Shown here: in pieces, positions 1 through 9,198 of the stretch
How positions within the stretch are numbered: the stretch's first letter is position 1
How the letters are laid out: every line of letters starts with the position of its first letter
Assembly (NCBI RefSeq): GCF_000524195.1
Contig: NW_020170549.1
Location: forward strand, 107,758-123,801
Source: Echinococcus granulosus
Taxonomy: Eukaryota > Platyhelminthes > Cestoda > Cyclophyllidea > Taeniidae
Direction: 5' to 3'
DNA length: 16,044 nucleotides
Notes under the pieces: model-generated
The model's database searches: none
What the model saw: the letters and a program-made list of their open reading frames with translations, nothing else
Told to the model about the DNA's origin: nothing
Program-made: the position numbers and the translations under genes

Positions 1-54
1 CAGCACGTGGAGCATGCATATCACACGCTGAGAGAGCAGACACGATGCGGAGGG

Positions 55-92
55 TATATAAGGCGAGACATGTCAGCACGCAAGACAGTATC
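55..92 (+). promoter_or_regulatory. Core promoter of the left-edge repeat-protein gene
   Basis: TATATAAGG runs from 55 to 63. An initiator-like GACAGTA follows, with its central A at 87, 32 nt from the first T of the TATA box. The minus-strand gene near 14.1 kb and the decayed copy near 3.0 kb have the same box and the same 32-nt distance, and the sequence between is related in all three. This makes 87 the likely transcription start. A CACGTG E-box at 4-9 lies upstream, but the window edge cuts the upstream region. Confidence 0.75.
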
Positions 93-129
93 AAGCGGAG
101 CAAGTAGAGAGAGAGAGAAAGAGGAAAGG

Positions 130-312
130 ATGCAATTCGGGTGTGGATCATACTGCTATCCGTGTAAGTCGGTACCCATGACTGAGGTTGCACACTCTAC
201 GCAATGTGTGGGCAAGTGTGTATCGACGTCTGTGTGGGTGCCGCAACCCGTGACCGAGGTGGTATACACTTCACCATGTGCGACGCCATGTGGATGGTCG
301 CAGCATTGGTAG
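130..312 (+). CDS. Cys-rich 24-residue-repeat protein (60 aa, apparently truncated by a TAG)
   Basis: I do not recognise this protein. The ATG at 130 is chosen because it is the first one after the predicted start site at 87; the in-frame ATG at 70 lies upstream of that site. A purine sits at -3. After a 10-residue leader, two full 24-residue units follow (residues 11-34 and 35-58), aligned by Thr-Glu-Val at 18-20 and 42-44. The units share their pattern with the minus-strand protein at 13754-14113. There are 7 Cys in 60 residues. Both units carry Cys at unit positions 16 and 20 (CVGKC and CATPC). There is no signal peptide or membrane segment, so location and role are unknown. A GA-rich stretch (about 106-129) forms the leader. 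The stop at 310-312 falls at position 3 of a third unit, so the ancestral protein was probably longer. That the locus is a gene is well supported; function is not. Confidence 0.72.
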   Translation: MQFGCGSYCYPCKSVPMTEVAHSTQCVGKCVSTSVWVPQPVTEVVYTSPCATPCGWSQHW

Positions 313-417
313 AGTGCACGTACGCTTGAGCCTGTGCTTGCACCCAGGCTTGTGAGGAAGCCTTCTAGTTGTGAGGAGATGGAGGAGCCGGCCGAAGGTG
401 TGCAAGCTCTCCTGTAG
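313..417 (+). pseudogene. In-frame continuation of the left-edge gene beyond its TAG
   Basis: The same frame stays open for 34 codons after the TAG at 310-312 and ends at a second TAG (415-417). Residues 59-82, counted through the stop, fit a third 24-residue unit. Glu is at unit position 9 exactly 24 residues after the previous one, followed by Pro-Val-Leu, and Val-Arg-Lys falls at positions 17-19. The second TAG lies about 55 nt before AATAAA, a spacing like that of the minus-strand paralogue (about 46 nt). I infer that 310-312 is a nonsense change in a gene that once ended at 417. Stop-codon readthrough or a sequencing error are alternatives. Confidence 0.5.
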
Positions 418-471
418 TTACTTCCTGCTATAAACACAACTGTACTTCTCTTAGTTCTGATGTTTTATGCC

Positions 472-477
472 AATAAA
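472..477 (+). terminator. Poly(A) signal AATAAA of the left-edge gene
   Basis: AATAAA lies in a short AT-rich stretch (CCAATAAATAAATG), 55 nt after the TAG at 415-417 and 160 nt after the TAG at 310-312. It gives a compact transcript of about 0.4 kb from the predicted start at 87. Confidence 0.55.
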
Positions 478-1797
478 TAAATGAATGATTGAGTGTGGAA
501 TGGTACGAGGCTAATCCAATGTGTGGGGCAGTAATAGTGAGTTGCTAAATGCAATGTAGAGAGTTGAATTTGATAAGCATTTAAAAAGGAAGTGAAGTCA
601 CCTACAATCTTGTGTTCCGTTGAAGGGCTATTCTTTTTGGTAAGTGCCACTGGGAGGGTTGATTGGCTTTATTGCATAAAATTATTTGGAATAAACAACT
701 TGGGTTGTACAAATCTTTAATTAGTCCTTTTGTGCCATCCCTGAACTTGAAGTAGATGAAAAACTCATTTAACTTCGTATAATGGCATTTTCTCATATTC
801 TGCATTTCAATTATAGTCAGATTATCATGTATCTCTTCAACCCTATAGGACCCTTTGGCGTCCTATTCAGAGAAGTGCTAACTAACTGCATCAGAAGCTA
901 GGCATGGAATTAGGGGATTGTTGATTTCCTTTTACGGCTACATCAACAGCCATTTCCTACCTCAATACCCTTAATAATGATTCCAGTAGATAGCACTTCT
1001 TATTCAGATTACTGGAACTAAATAAAAAAATAGTAAAGCATTATGGAAATTTGACTGTCCACTACAGTTAAATGCTGCTTGAAATGCCGTGCCGAGTTAA
1101 CCAATCTCACGGTTTAAGCCACGGATGCGAAATCAGTGCATTGCCTACTCGCCTCAATGCCAACGAACAACAGGGTGAATAGCAGAGTACACTGACAGAA
1201 GCTTATGAAATGAAGAAGGCATTTCATGTCATCTATTGATGTGCCGGTGAAATAAAATCACCACTGAGAAGTATTGCGCATTCTTGAGAGTGCAGCACTC
1301 TCGTCTTATGCATCGCCTTTGACACTGTCAATATGCACTGCTCTGACTGTAACGCTTTGTCGAATGTGGAGCCTGGAAGACCATTCATGAGTCCATACGC
1401 CAAGCTTATATTGTTCATTCTAATAAGCGTCACTGTCAACGCCATTAATAGCACTGTTCACTGTTTGTCCCATTTCAGAGCTAACGTGCGATGATTTTAC
1501 TTACTGAGCTATTTGCACCACGTCGGTTGCCTCCGATGCTTCCATGTCAAATGCCGTTTACTGTTCGTGAGAATATTTGCTCAAAGCCTAGCCACATAGT
1601 GACACAGATCAGTGCAGGTGAATTCACTTGTTTTGGAAGCTGCACTTGTTGTCTATCGTCAATTTTACTCAACTAGCTTCCACGCTACCTCAATAATATT
1701 GAAGGCCTTGCAAATGCACTACATAAGTATTTCAGCATTAGTTGTTAGAGACAGAGCAAAGCACAACAGAATTAGGATGTGTGTAAGCCATCCACTG
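478..1797. other. Noncoding stretch, no supported gene
   Basis: Only short ORFs are present on either strand, and none has a promoter or poly(A) signal in a fitting place. The plus frame at about 1290-1491 is open and somewhat Cys-rich. The frames at 1491-1676 and 1612-1806 were also examined. The latter ends in Pro-Leu-Thr-Ser-stop at 1804-1806, just before the dispersed repeat, which resembles the end of the family remnant at 5545. The evidence is too weak to call a gene. Confidence 0.5.
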
Positions 1798-1798
1798 A

Positions 1799-1996
1799 CT
1801 TCTTAACATTAATGGCACTTGAAGGCTTCTTTATGAGCTTCTAGGCAAGCATAACCTCATTCTCGGGTTCATTCCGCAAAATTTTGAATTTGATGCCTAA
1901 TAATCATAATCCAATTCCTAGAGCTAGTAAGCGTTATGGGAAGTTAAATCGCTTTTTAAGTAAAACTAAATCCTAAAAAGCACACAGAATAGCGGC
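1799..1996. repeat. Dispersed noncoding repeat, copy 1
   Basis: This is homologous to 5543-5690. The best block begins with the 15-nt identity ATGCCTAATAATCAT (1893-1907 and 5581-5595). It continues with matching runs around AGTAAGCG, GTTAAATC and TAAGTAAAA. The left part (TTCTTAACATTAATGG versus TTCCTAATTAATGG) also matches, with a larger insertion in this copy. There are no terminal repeats and no coding capacity, so it is probably duplicated flanking sequence rather than a self-moving element. Confidence 0.7.
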
Positions 1997-2955
1997 TAGT
2001 TTCTTAAGTCTTAAGCAATTTAGAGGCTTCTTTACACCCCTTTATGGAAGTGCAGACTCAGTCGTACGTGTAGGCTTTAAAAGAAGTATTCATTGATATT
2101 CTTACTACTCATTACTTTATGCACGAGACACTAAGTCTCAGGATTTGAAAATGAATACATTTTTGCCACGTGCACGCATTGCTTGGGGGCTTGTAGAATT
2201 TGCTCTTAACCGACGCTACTACTGCAATCTTTCGCACTTGAATAATTGCGATGCTCCTTAGCCAAATCAGGATCAACTCACTCGGTGATGATCTAATTAT
2301 CCAAACCTCTATAAATACAAATAACTTTACCCTTGACTAAATCTTAATTTATACATACAACTTGCAAAGACTCCATATAAATTTAAGTAGAGTAGTTTTT
2401 GCATTAATCGCGTTAATCAAGGCAAAGTTAGGTTGATCTGTGGACAAGGACTTACTGGAGAAGCCAACCTGTGCTATGAAAAAAACGAGGCAATTGCAAG
2501 GTAATTAAGTCATGATCGTTAACAACGAATCTTCATACACTTGCTTCTGTTAGTTAAAGGGTTGAGCTTCTGGACCACCACCTCTCTCACATAGTGACAT
2601 TTCAAATGCGCTTGGTTGGATTGCGATTACTGCAACATCTACAGAATGCATCCAGGTCATGTTACCCAGTGAGGAGAAGCTAACGAGACTTTAAGGCATA
2701 CTAAAAGCACTCGCTGTTTGAGGAGCTAAATCTTACCGGAAGTTTTAGAGCATTTTAATGGCTTTGAATTTGAGAGATTGTAGTTATCGTCATCAAATGT
2801 TGGAGCAGTTACTTCTTTTTATTACCCTTTCTTTTGCGCCACAGTACAATGATGGGACAAACATGTTGATTTATTATAATAGAAAATGGGATAATTAAGT
2901 AATGCTTTCGTTCACTGCAAGTGGGCCGGAGGAGAGATAATTGAGACCTATAAGT
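1997..2955. other. Noncoding stretch, no supported gene
   Basis: No open frame of note occurs on either strand. The sequence is AT-rich and unique within the window as far as I could see. The upstream homology of the decayed nine-unit gene begins near 2960. Confidence 0.5.
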
Positions 2956-2959
2956 GCAA

Positions 2960-3060
2960 GTGTAGAAGTAATAGTACAAGAAGCGCAAGAATCAAACGAA
3001 AAGAATAAAGACAATGAGAGTAATATAAAAGGCGATACAACTTAGCGCCTAAGCCAGTAT
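2960..3060 (+). promoter_or_regulatory. Relict promoter of the nine-unit pseudogene
   Basis: TATAAAAGG (3024-3032) is followed by GCCAGTATC, whose A at 3056 is 32 nt from the first T of the TATA box, as in both intact genes. CCAGTATC matches ACAGTATC of the left-edge gene. The sequence upstream (2960-3020) resembles that of the minus-strand gene in order and spacing: AGTGTAGAAG against AGTATAGAAG, then a purine-rich run ending in GAGAGT. The core still looks usable although the coding part is broken. Confidence 0.65.
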
Positions 3061-3082
3061 CTACTAAGGCAAATACACAGAT

Positions 3083-3828
3083 ATGGAAATGAAGTTGGTT
3101 AAATGTCCCTATTTGTACTTATTGAAGACGGAATCCGCGACGAAATTGTAGTCACTACACAGCCTTTGATGTTTTGTGCGTAATCGCCAGTGATAAAGAC
3201 GGAAAGCTAGACTAAAGTTATACTCAAATCACAATTCTCGGGTAGCCCTAAGTTCTTTCTTTTCTTAGAATCGGATCACGCGATTTAGTTCATGCACTCT
3301 TTGCAGGATGCAAAGACTTGCCATTTTCCACCTCTACTTAAGATGGATTCTACGACTGAGCTTATGCTCAATTCGCAGCCCGTAAATCTGTCCCTGCACT
3401 TCCGCATTGAAGAAGACAAACGAGGGAGGTTACACTCAGTTATCAACCTGTAAAGCAGTATCTATAGTCGCCTGTAGTGAAGCCGATACTCAGGCCTGAG
3501 GTAGTGCTCACATCACAACCCTAAGAGATGCGTCCATAAACTTTTATTCCGAAGACTACATTAGCTACTCAAGATATATTTTCCTTACAGTCTGCGGAGC
3601 AATGCCCTTAGTCGTCTCTGTCAGAGCCGAAATCCACGACTAGGGTCATACACGCTTCACAGCCTAAAGACATGCCCATATTCGGCTTTGTTGGGGGCAA
3701 AACCGACGAATGCGGTTACAACCGCGTCAAAGCTTCTAAAGCATCCTCCAAATCCCACGAATTTTGAGGAACTTAAAAATGTTCTAAACGATCTCTATAA
3801 GCTCTTCCTTGATTTTAAGGCAAGTTGA
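3083..3828 (+). pseudogene. Broken nine-unit member of the 24-residue-repeat family
   Basis: This is homologous to the minus-strand gene at 13754-14113. ATGGAAATG at 3083 matches its start. TTGAAGACGGAA (3120-3131) is identical to its first unit, and the following GTAGTCACTACACAGCC resembles its GTAGTCGCCTCACAGCC. The frame is closed by TAG at 3149-3151 after a 2-nt deletion, and further stops and frameshifts occur downstream. By shifting frame, nine units can be followed from 3119 to 3759. Best preserved are 3334-3405 (contains TTELMLNSQPV), 3474-3545 (PEVVLTSQP) and 3618-3689 (VIHASQP). A tail of about 22 codons, unlike the tail of the minus-strand gene, runs to TGA at 3826-3828. The ancestor was about 250 residues, twice the size of the intact members. 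It cannot make a full protein now. Confidence 0.75.
3119..3759 (+). repeat. Nine diverged 72-bp tandem units
   Basis: Unit starts are at 3119, 3190, 3262, 3334, 3406, 3474, 3546, 3618 and 3690. Six of the nine are exactly 72 bp. The first has lost 1 nt net, the fifth 4 nt and the ninth 2 nt. Each encodes, in one frame or after one shift, the family pattern with Thr/Glu near 8-9, a hydrophobic run at 10-12 and Ser-Gln-Pro near 14-16. Units differ strongly in sequence, so the array is old and is not a recent satellite expansion. Confidence 0.75.
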
Positions 3829-4243
3829 ATGCTTCTTTTAAGTATATGTTTGATGATTAGTGGGTAAATATTTAAGCCTCGCATTTTACGAGAATTCTAT
3901 TTCAAATTAGCAGCATGGGACCAACGAAGAAAATTAGTCAAAGGCATTGGGTAGGGCTCCCGAATTAATTAAACGCATTTTAAGAATTGAGCATAAATAA
4001 ATTGCTGTTTTCGAAATAGTTTTTGACGTGACTGATTGGAATTGACATGCAGTCATTGGAGGCTACCGATATGTCGTGAGTAGTTCAGCCTTCTGTAAGG
4101 TAGATCTCTCGAAGAACAAAATATTGCATTCAACGCCATCGCTAGCATTGACAATCACGCCTTTCTAGTAATAAAAGCGTACTAATCAGTTTTTGGGCGA
4201 TGGCTTGTTTCTCAAGCAATAACAGTATTGTGTTGTCAGACTA
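3829..4243. other. Noncoding stretch after the pseudogene
   Basis: No gene is supported here. AATAAA at 3996-4001 might be the old poly(A) signal of the nine-unit copy, but it lies 168 nt beyond the relict stop. That is farther than in the intact genes, so the link is uncertain. Confidence 0.4.
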
Positions 4244-4370
4244 AGAAGAGTATTGTTGGCGATTCGCGTGTGCGAGTGTAGAAGTGGAAGCACTTGAAGC
4301 ACGAGCATTCGACGGAAAGGACAGAGGCGACATAACTCAGCAATAACCTTAATTTTTACGTCAGAATTGG
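4244..4370 (+). promoter_or_regulatory. Orphan promoter remnant of the repeat-gene family
   Basis: This aligns with the upstream region of the minus-strand gene. The matches are AGAAGAGT, then GCGAGTGTAGAAG (against ACGAGTATAGAAG), then GACGGAAAGGA, then GGCGACATAACTCAG (against GGTGACACAACTCAG), then CGTCAGAA around the initiator. The TATA box itself is missing between GGAAAGGACAG and AGGCGACA. About 17 nt are inserted before the initiator. No coding unit could be aligned with confidence downstream. Confidence 0.5.
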
Positions 4371-5390
4371 CACAAAAGGGGGCAGCCAAGGCGAAGTGGT
4401 GAATTTGAGGAGAAGTATGATAGAAAGTCCATCTGTCTTAAATATCTGCATTTTGCTCACTGGGTGAGGCAAGATGGGCATTCCACAACCAACTTTGCTT
4501 AATTTGATTTATTTTATACATGGGTGAGTGTCTTCTGCATCCTCTGTTCGCTGGGCCGGAAAGTGAGCAACATGCGGTGGCATCCAATTGTTCAGGATAA
4601 TTCGCATTATTTTCGGGGAAATTCTAGACTTCTAAATAGAGGAATTTCTGTTTCAACAAACCAAGAGTTATAGCCTTCTACACTAGAGCATTCCTCAATC
4701 AAGTGTTTACACTCAACCAAGTGCACAAAACCTACCCCTGACTAAGTTGGGAATAAGAGTCAGCACGAAAGTGACAGAAGCTTAAGTGGTCAATGATTAC
4801 CCTATGACACCTCTCACGTAAACCGAAATCAACAAAGTCAAGGGAGTTGGTTGATTTAATGTTGTTTGTATCAATAATGAAAGCGCCTTTAAGCACAACA
4901 TTGGTTGGATTATTCTACGTTGTACTGAGTGAACTAACGAGATGAGTAGCTGGCGCGACAGAAGTAAGTTGCAACTTAGGGCTTCGCCATCAGCAGACAT
5001 ATTGTCCCACAGAGGTCTGAGCATGCTTTGGACTACTACATGGCAATTGGGATTTCCAAGTTGACAGGTAGCACAAAAATACCTCCACTCGCATTAAATG
5101 GAGTTTTTTCACTAACATTGGGCATTCAGATCTGTTGCCCAGTTGCCATTATGTACCATAACAACTTAAAATGCTAACTTAAACTTCCAAATCCATTTTC
5201 GAGCAAAACTTTGGAGTAAATTTGTGGGCTCATTGGTTCAACCCTCACATTATCTTCCGCACGCTAATGCATTTCACGTAGCCTTCTAACAGAATGAGAA
5301 TTTTCGTGAATGAAGAGAACCTATTCTAGTGGTTAGTAGTTCACGCATGTGAGTCTGCGGTCCATTACCGAATGTCCTATGAACTGCTTC
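4371..5390. other. No supported gene; possible eroded repeat units
   Basis: If the promoter remnant at 4244-4370 once drove a family copy, its coding part should lie here. Scattered Thr-Glu-hydrophobic codon runs can be read on the plus strand near 4774, 4822 and 4958, but their spacings (48 and 136) do not keep the 72-bp register. The minus-strand frame 5024-4797 has no family pattern. I see nothing callable. Confidence 0.4.
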
Positions 5391-5550
5391 AGGCCAGCGT
5401 TAGAGGTTAGATAGGCCAGCATTGAGGATATGCAAATTGTCACGATGAGCCTTTCTCAAGTTAAGAGGTTGCAGAGGAGTAGGTAATTTATTATTTGGAC
5501 TCTCAGATGAAAGTGAAACAGGAGGATCCGGTGATGCTCACTTCCTAATT
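5391..5550 (+). pseudogene. Fragment of a repeat-family array (3' end)
   Basis: GGTGATGCTCACTTCC (5530-5545) matches the last unit of the minus-strand gene (GGTGATGCTCACCTC). It reads Pro-Val-Met-Leu-Thr-Ser, then TAA at 5544-5546. Upstream, GAGGTTGCA (5465-5473) is identical to nine bases of the left-edge gene's first unit. A 22-bp local duplication (AGGCCAGC at 5391 and 5413, each followed by GAGG) lies further up. The spacing is near 62 rather than 72 nt, so only the 3' core is secure. Confidence 0.35.
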
Positions 5551-5690
5551 AATGGTATAATAGGAGCCACTTTAAATTCAATGCCTAATAATCATTATCT
5601 AATTGCTGAAAATAGTAAGCGCCACAAGCAGTTAAATCACCTTCTAAGTAAAAACAAATCTTAGAAAGCGTGCAGAACACTGACTGGTAT
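5543..5690. repeat. Dispersed noncoding repeat, copy 2
   Basis: This is homologous to 1799-1996 in the same orientation, sharing ATGCCTAATAATCAT at 5581-5595 and the flanking blocks. It begins right at the Thr-Ser-stop of the array fragment at 5391-5550. Copy 1 also follows a Leu-Thr-Ser-stop. This suggests that the repeat is the 3' flank of a duplicated family gene. Confidence 0.7.
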
Positions 5691-5847
5691 CGGCCTCAAA
5701 ACGGGCACCTTAGTATCTATCCTTGCTCCCCCTCATCAAATGTTTTCTTACAAGCATCAAATAGCTTAATTAATTTTAAAATTATGAATAAATCCACCAC
5801 TCATATAGCTGATATCCTAACTGAGGACAAGCTTGCGACTAGGTATG

Positions 5848-5912
5848 TGATCAGAGTGGTGCTGGTTTTGAGCCTATGTGCTCAATAATCCAAAGCTGCT
5901 GGCACTAATGAA
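5848..5912. repeat. Short dispersed repeat, copy 1 of 2
   Basis: GTGCTCAATAATCCAAAGCTGCTGG (split by single differences) corresponds to GTGCTCAATAACCAGAAGCTGATGG near 12677. Just upstream, TATGTGATCAGAGTGG here matches CATGTGACTGGAGTGG there. Both copies are in the same orientation. The origin is unknown; it may be shared flank of family duplicates. Confidence 0.45.
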
Positions 5913-6990
5913 TTGCTGTTGGGGAAAAGTAATAAACGAGCACACCATAAACTTGTTCGGTGTTTTAAGAGGTTTGACAGAATTTAGCAGGCTGAAGGGC
6001 TACAGGTCAGGCTAGATTGTGTTAAGACATTGCAGCTATGAAATGTAATGCGTAATATTGAATAAAATGGCGCAATAAATTTCCCCTTAATTTAGTAAAC
6101 CCAAATTTTGACTGTGACAACATTGTGGTTGCAAATCTTACATCTACCCAAAGTTATTGTCGAAGGAAGTCGGGATCCATCTATTCCATTTGTTTACCAA
6201 AAGCTATCTTGAATGTCTCAAATGATTCAGTTTATACAACCGCTCATGGAAACCATGCTGTTCACAAAGCGATTAAATAGGTATTAATTACCAACAACAG
6301 CACATCAATCAGGTCAGTAGGATAGAAAGTGAACAGACCTCTTGTTTCCATTGACTTAACAGGACCAGATATATCCCATCATTCCCATATTGCTGTAGCA
6401 TCATTGTCAGTGGTACATCAATCAAATGTCTGGATTTGTTTATAAATTATTATGCGGATCGGTTGAATAGTCAAATAAGCAGTGTTACTTGCCATGCAAA
6501 GAAGATATAATGCCATTCACATTTTTAAACGCCTTCTGTCTATTTCAAAAACAGAAGCAATGCGAGGAGAAAAGGGTGTTTATTGTAAGCACTGCTCTGA
6601 CAATTTTGCGTAAAACCTATCATTTGAAACAAAGCTGGGTACACAAATGATGACAAATTCGGTCTATGATAAATTACCAACCATCACAATCCGAAACGAC
6701 ATGTGCTGTGTCAAGAGCAGTCAATCATTAATTAGGCTAGAGTTGTTTCTTGCAGTTAGTCATAAGCTTATCAACGCATTCAAAAGCGACGTGAGGGATG
6801 TAGAGCTACTGGAATGACTAGTTGCCCAGAGTACCCAATGTAAGCGGTAAGTGAAAAAGAGTTCAAGACACTAATTGCAAAAGTCGTAAGATCGTCACTT
6901 GCAGAAGTTGAGAGGAAACAGAATGTCACACCTGTCGATAGTTGGATTGTAGGCAAACCTCAGCACAATTACGTAAGCCAGGGAGTTGTA
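5913..6990. other. Noncoding stretch, no supported gene
   Basis: There are no long frames, promoters or repeats that I can support. TCAGTGGTACAT at 6408-6419 also occurs at 10074-10085 inside a better family remnant, which hints at a very eroded unit. A single 12-nt match is not enough to call it. Confidence 0.4.
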
Positions 6991-6995
6991 CAAGC

Positions 6996-7030
6996 ATAAG
7001 GCGACTGCAGAGCATAAGCACAGAGCATTG
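6996..7030 (+). promoter_or_regulatory. Possible very eroded family promoter
   Basis: ATAAGGCGA is identical to the TATA-flank of the left-edge gene. It is followed by CAGAGCATAAGCACAG, which resembles CAGCACGCAAGACAG there. The TATA half is altered and no coding unit could be aligned downstream. This is weak. Confidence 0.25.
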
Positions 7031-9040
7031 GTCGCACGCTCTCCACTGTTAACTTACCAATGACACTGAACAATCAAGAGTACAAGTTGCCTCGATATTG
7101 CTGAAAAGGAGGGAAGGGAGGGAAATGAGCACTACTGAGTGTCACTAGCATGCATCTGCTTGACAGTAGGTAGACCGTACCGATCACTAGCCAAGAACGG
7201 CTGTAAACACCAAATTTTCAGTCAGAAGGCATTCCACCTTAGTTTTGGCGATGTGTATTTTTAATTGCGTTGGATTGACTACACACCTAGGCACTCACTC
7301 GTTTCGTAGGGCTGAAAATTGGAAAGTGCTCTGAAGTATGCAATTTGCTGCACCTTCTGATACCTACGTTGTGGTCAAAAGTCCTGAAGCCTACGAGATG
7401 AAGATATATTTGCCGGCACTTTTCAGATAGCACCATAATGGGCAACTACGATCACCCTACTTTGACAACGCCTCGGGCGTTACTGACCAAGTTGCGAAAC
7501 TCGAGATCAAGGTGATTACACCTGCTGCTCTTCTGAGGTGATGTTCTAACAGCTGCCGCTAAATTTTACATCGGATTCCACCATCTACTTGTAACTCGGT
7601 TAAGGATCATGGTCAAAAGTTTGCCCAAATTGAAGTTAGGGGCTAGAGAAATCATCACCAATGAGACAGAAACGGAATGCCACAGCAAAAGATGCTGATC
7701 GATGAGATACTGACCGAGGACTGTGAGGATTGGAATGTGTACATTAATGAACACCTGACTGAGATGGATGTCTTTTCCACTGCATGAACGTCTGAAGGCT
7801 TCCGATCTTAAGGTTACATTACAATTACAGAATTTGATGTAATAGGTAATTTGTCTGTCTAATGAGGAGAACAGTGTAAAATAAATATTTAGATCAGCGT
7901 CGATCAAATCGGACGAGGAATTCGGGTATGGGATATCTTCTCAACTTGTAGAAGGTAGCTGATGGATTTGACTCCTTTCACATTTAAGCTCAGGAGGATC
8001 CAGCAGAGCGCATCAGTATTTTTCCCTGTTACCAATATGCGGTATGTAGATAACTTGCCCCAATTAAACAATGGTGATGTAAGGTTAGAAGCAGTGGGTT
8101 TGCGTGATTGAGGAGGACCAGTTTGTAAAGCATGCTTAGGTAGTAGCAACAAATATAGATGTCGATTGTCAAAATCCACAAGTCACTAATAGAGAGATGG
8201 AATAGGTTTCTGCCAAGGGTGTAGTCTACTTTAAGTGTACGCGTTTGATACGTTGTGCGGCTGTGGTGCTGTGGGAGGCACATGAAACCATACCACTTAC
8301 TCAGGTGCTTGCATTTATGCTTGCTTGTGCAAATTATTGGGTTTTATAATGTTAGTTTTAATGTCACGTTCCTCTACATCGACTCTTCATCATATTATCA
8401 CATTTCCAAGTAGCCATTTACAATCACATTTTCTGTCGTCTTTAGTACATGTGCTAATACTTCACCATTTTTACCTAATGGTACTTTATTTGTCTTGCAG
8501 TGTTTTTTAAAGCAATTGGCAGCAATGCTTCACTCATTCTCAACAGGAATAGCAATCCTGAGCTATGCAATCAATTTCTCTATACTTCCCAAAGCCATCT
8601 CACTGTCTGCTTCAAACAACGGAAACATTTACAGACAAACTGCAGGTGTCTAAGGCTTTTTGCCGCTAAGATTTTTACTGGTATTGTATACATAAAAAAG
8701 CCATTTCCAGCATACAAATTTCTTGTTTACTCGTCTTCTGCCTTAACGGCAAATGCTACTATCTATTCTTTTGTGGCCTTCAGTCGGATTCGCATTCAGA
8801 CAACAACGATTCTAACCACCACCTTGTCCAATCCGATGCTATTGACAGAAGGATTTGTGTCTACCCAATTTTAGACGTGCAATGATCACCTATTTGGTTG
8901 CATACCTGTCTCCGCAGGTTTTTTAGTCTTCGAGAATCGCACCATTTTCCTGTTGCGACTTCTTGACTACCAACTGCTAACTCATCATTGGGGTGACACC
9001 AAGGGGACCGTCATACACTAAACGCAATCATTAGTTCTCA
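7031..9040. other. Noncoding stretch with unexplained ORFs
   Basis: ORFs of 84-124 codons occur here, the longest at 8500-8874 (+) and 7907-7566 (-), but none has a fitting promoter or a recognisable domain. The plus ORF contains Thr-Gly-Ile-Val-Tyr, which resembles the family core, without a 24-residue register. A purine-rich run (7106-7126) has no clear role. I consider these chance or eroded frames. Confidence 0.4.
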
Positions 9041-9045
9041 GAAAG

Positions 9046-9198
9046 GGCAGCAAATATCATACTCTACTTAACCTTACAGTGCAATATTCGCAAAATAATC
9101 AGCAACTTAGTAGTAATAAGCATGATCGTATAAGGTCCACCACCAGCTATTCACAGTGTTTGGTTCCCAATAGTGGCAGCAAATAATATGCTCCAGTT
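9046..9198. repeat. Local two-copy duplication
   Basis: GGCAGCAAATATCATACTC near 9047 recurs as GGCAGCAAATAATATGCTC about 127 nt downstream. Weaker flanking similarity includes GAnAAGGGCAGC-type contexts and TATAAG..CACCAC motifs. The period is near two 72-bp units less 17 nt, and the minus strand near 9160-9130 reads Thr-Ile-Met-Leu, so an eroded minus-strand family copy is possible but not shown. Confidence 0.35.

Noticed and set aside
70..132. Upstream in-frame ATG codons (7 and 70) as starts of the left-edge gene
   Set aside because: Both lie upstream of the initiator at 87 that the shared TATA spacing predicts. The same situation occurs at 14185 in the paralogue.
156..437. 93-codon minus-strand ORF over the left-edge gene
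   Set aside because: It is the antisense shadow of the repeat gene, with no promoter or poly(A) signal on that strand.
1290..1676. Cys-rich open frames resembling the start of the left-edge gene (for example GAATTCACTTG near 1620)
   Set aside because: The match is short, there is no TATA or initiator at the expected distance, and no 72-bp register is present.
5233..5245. GGTTCAACCC as a tRNA B box
   Set aside because: No A box or cloverleaf could be folded upstream. GTTCAAGAC at about 6858 and 10442 failed the same test.
7566..8283. Three overlapping minus-strand ORFs of 84-113 codons
   Set aside because: They show no family pattern, promoter, splice logic or recognisable domain. They look like chance frames.
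8230..8320. Segment CTGTGGGAGGCAC..TACCACTTACTCAGGTGC resembling the second unit of the left-edge gene
   Set aside because: Only scattered matches with gaps, and no neighbouring units at 72-bp spacing.
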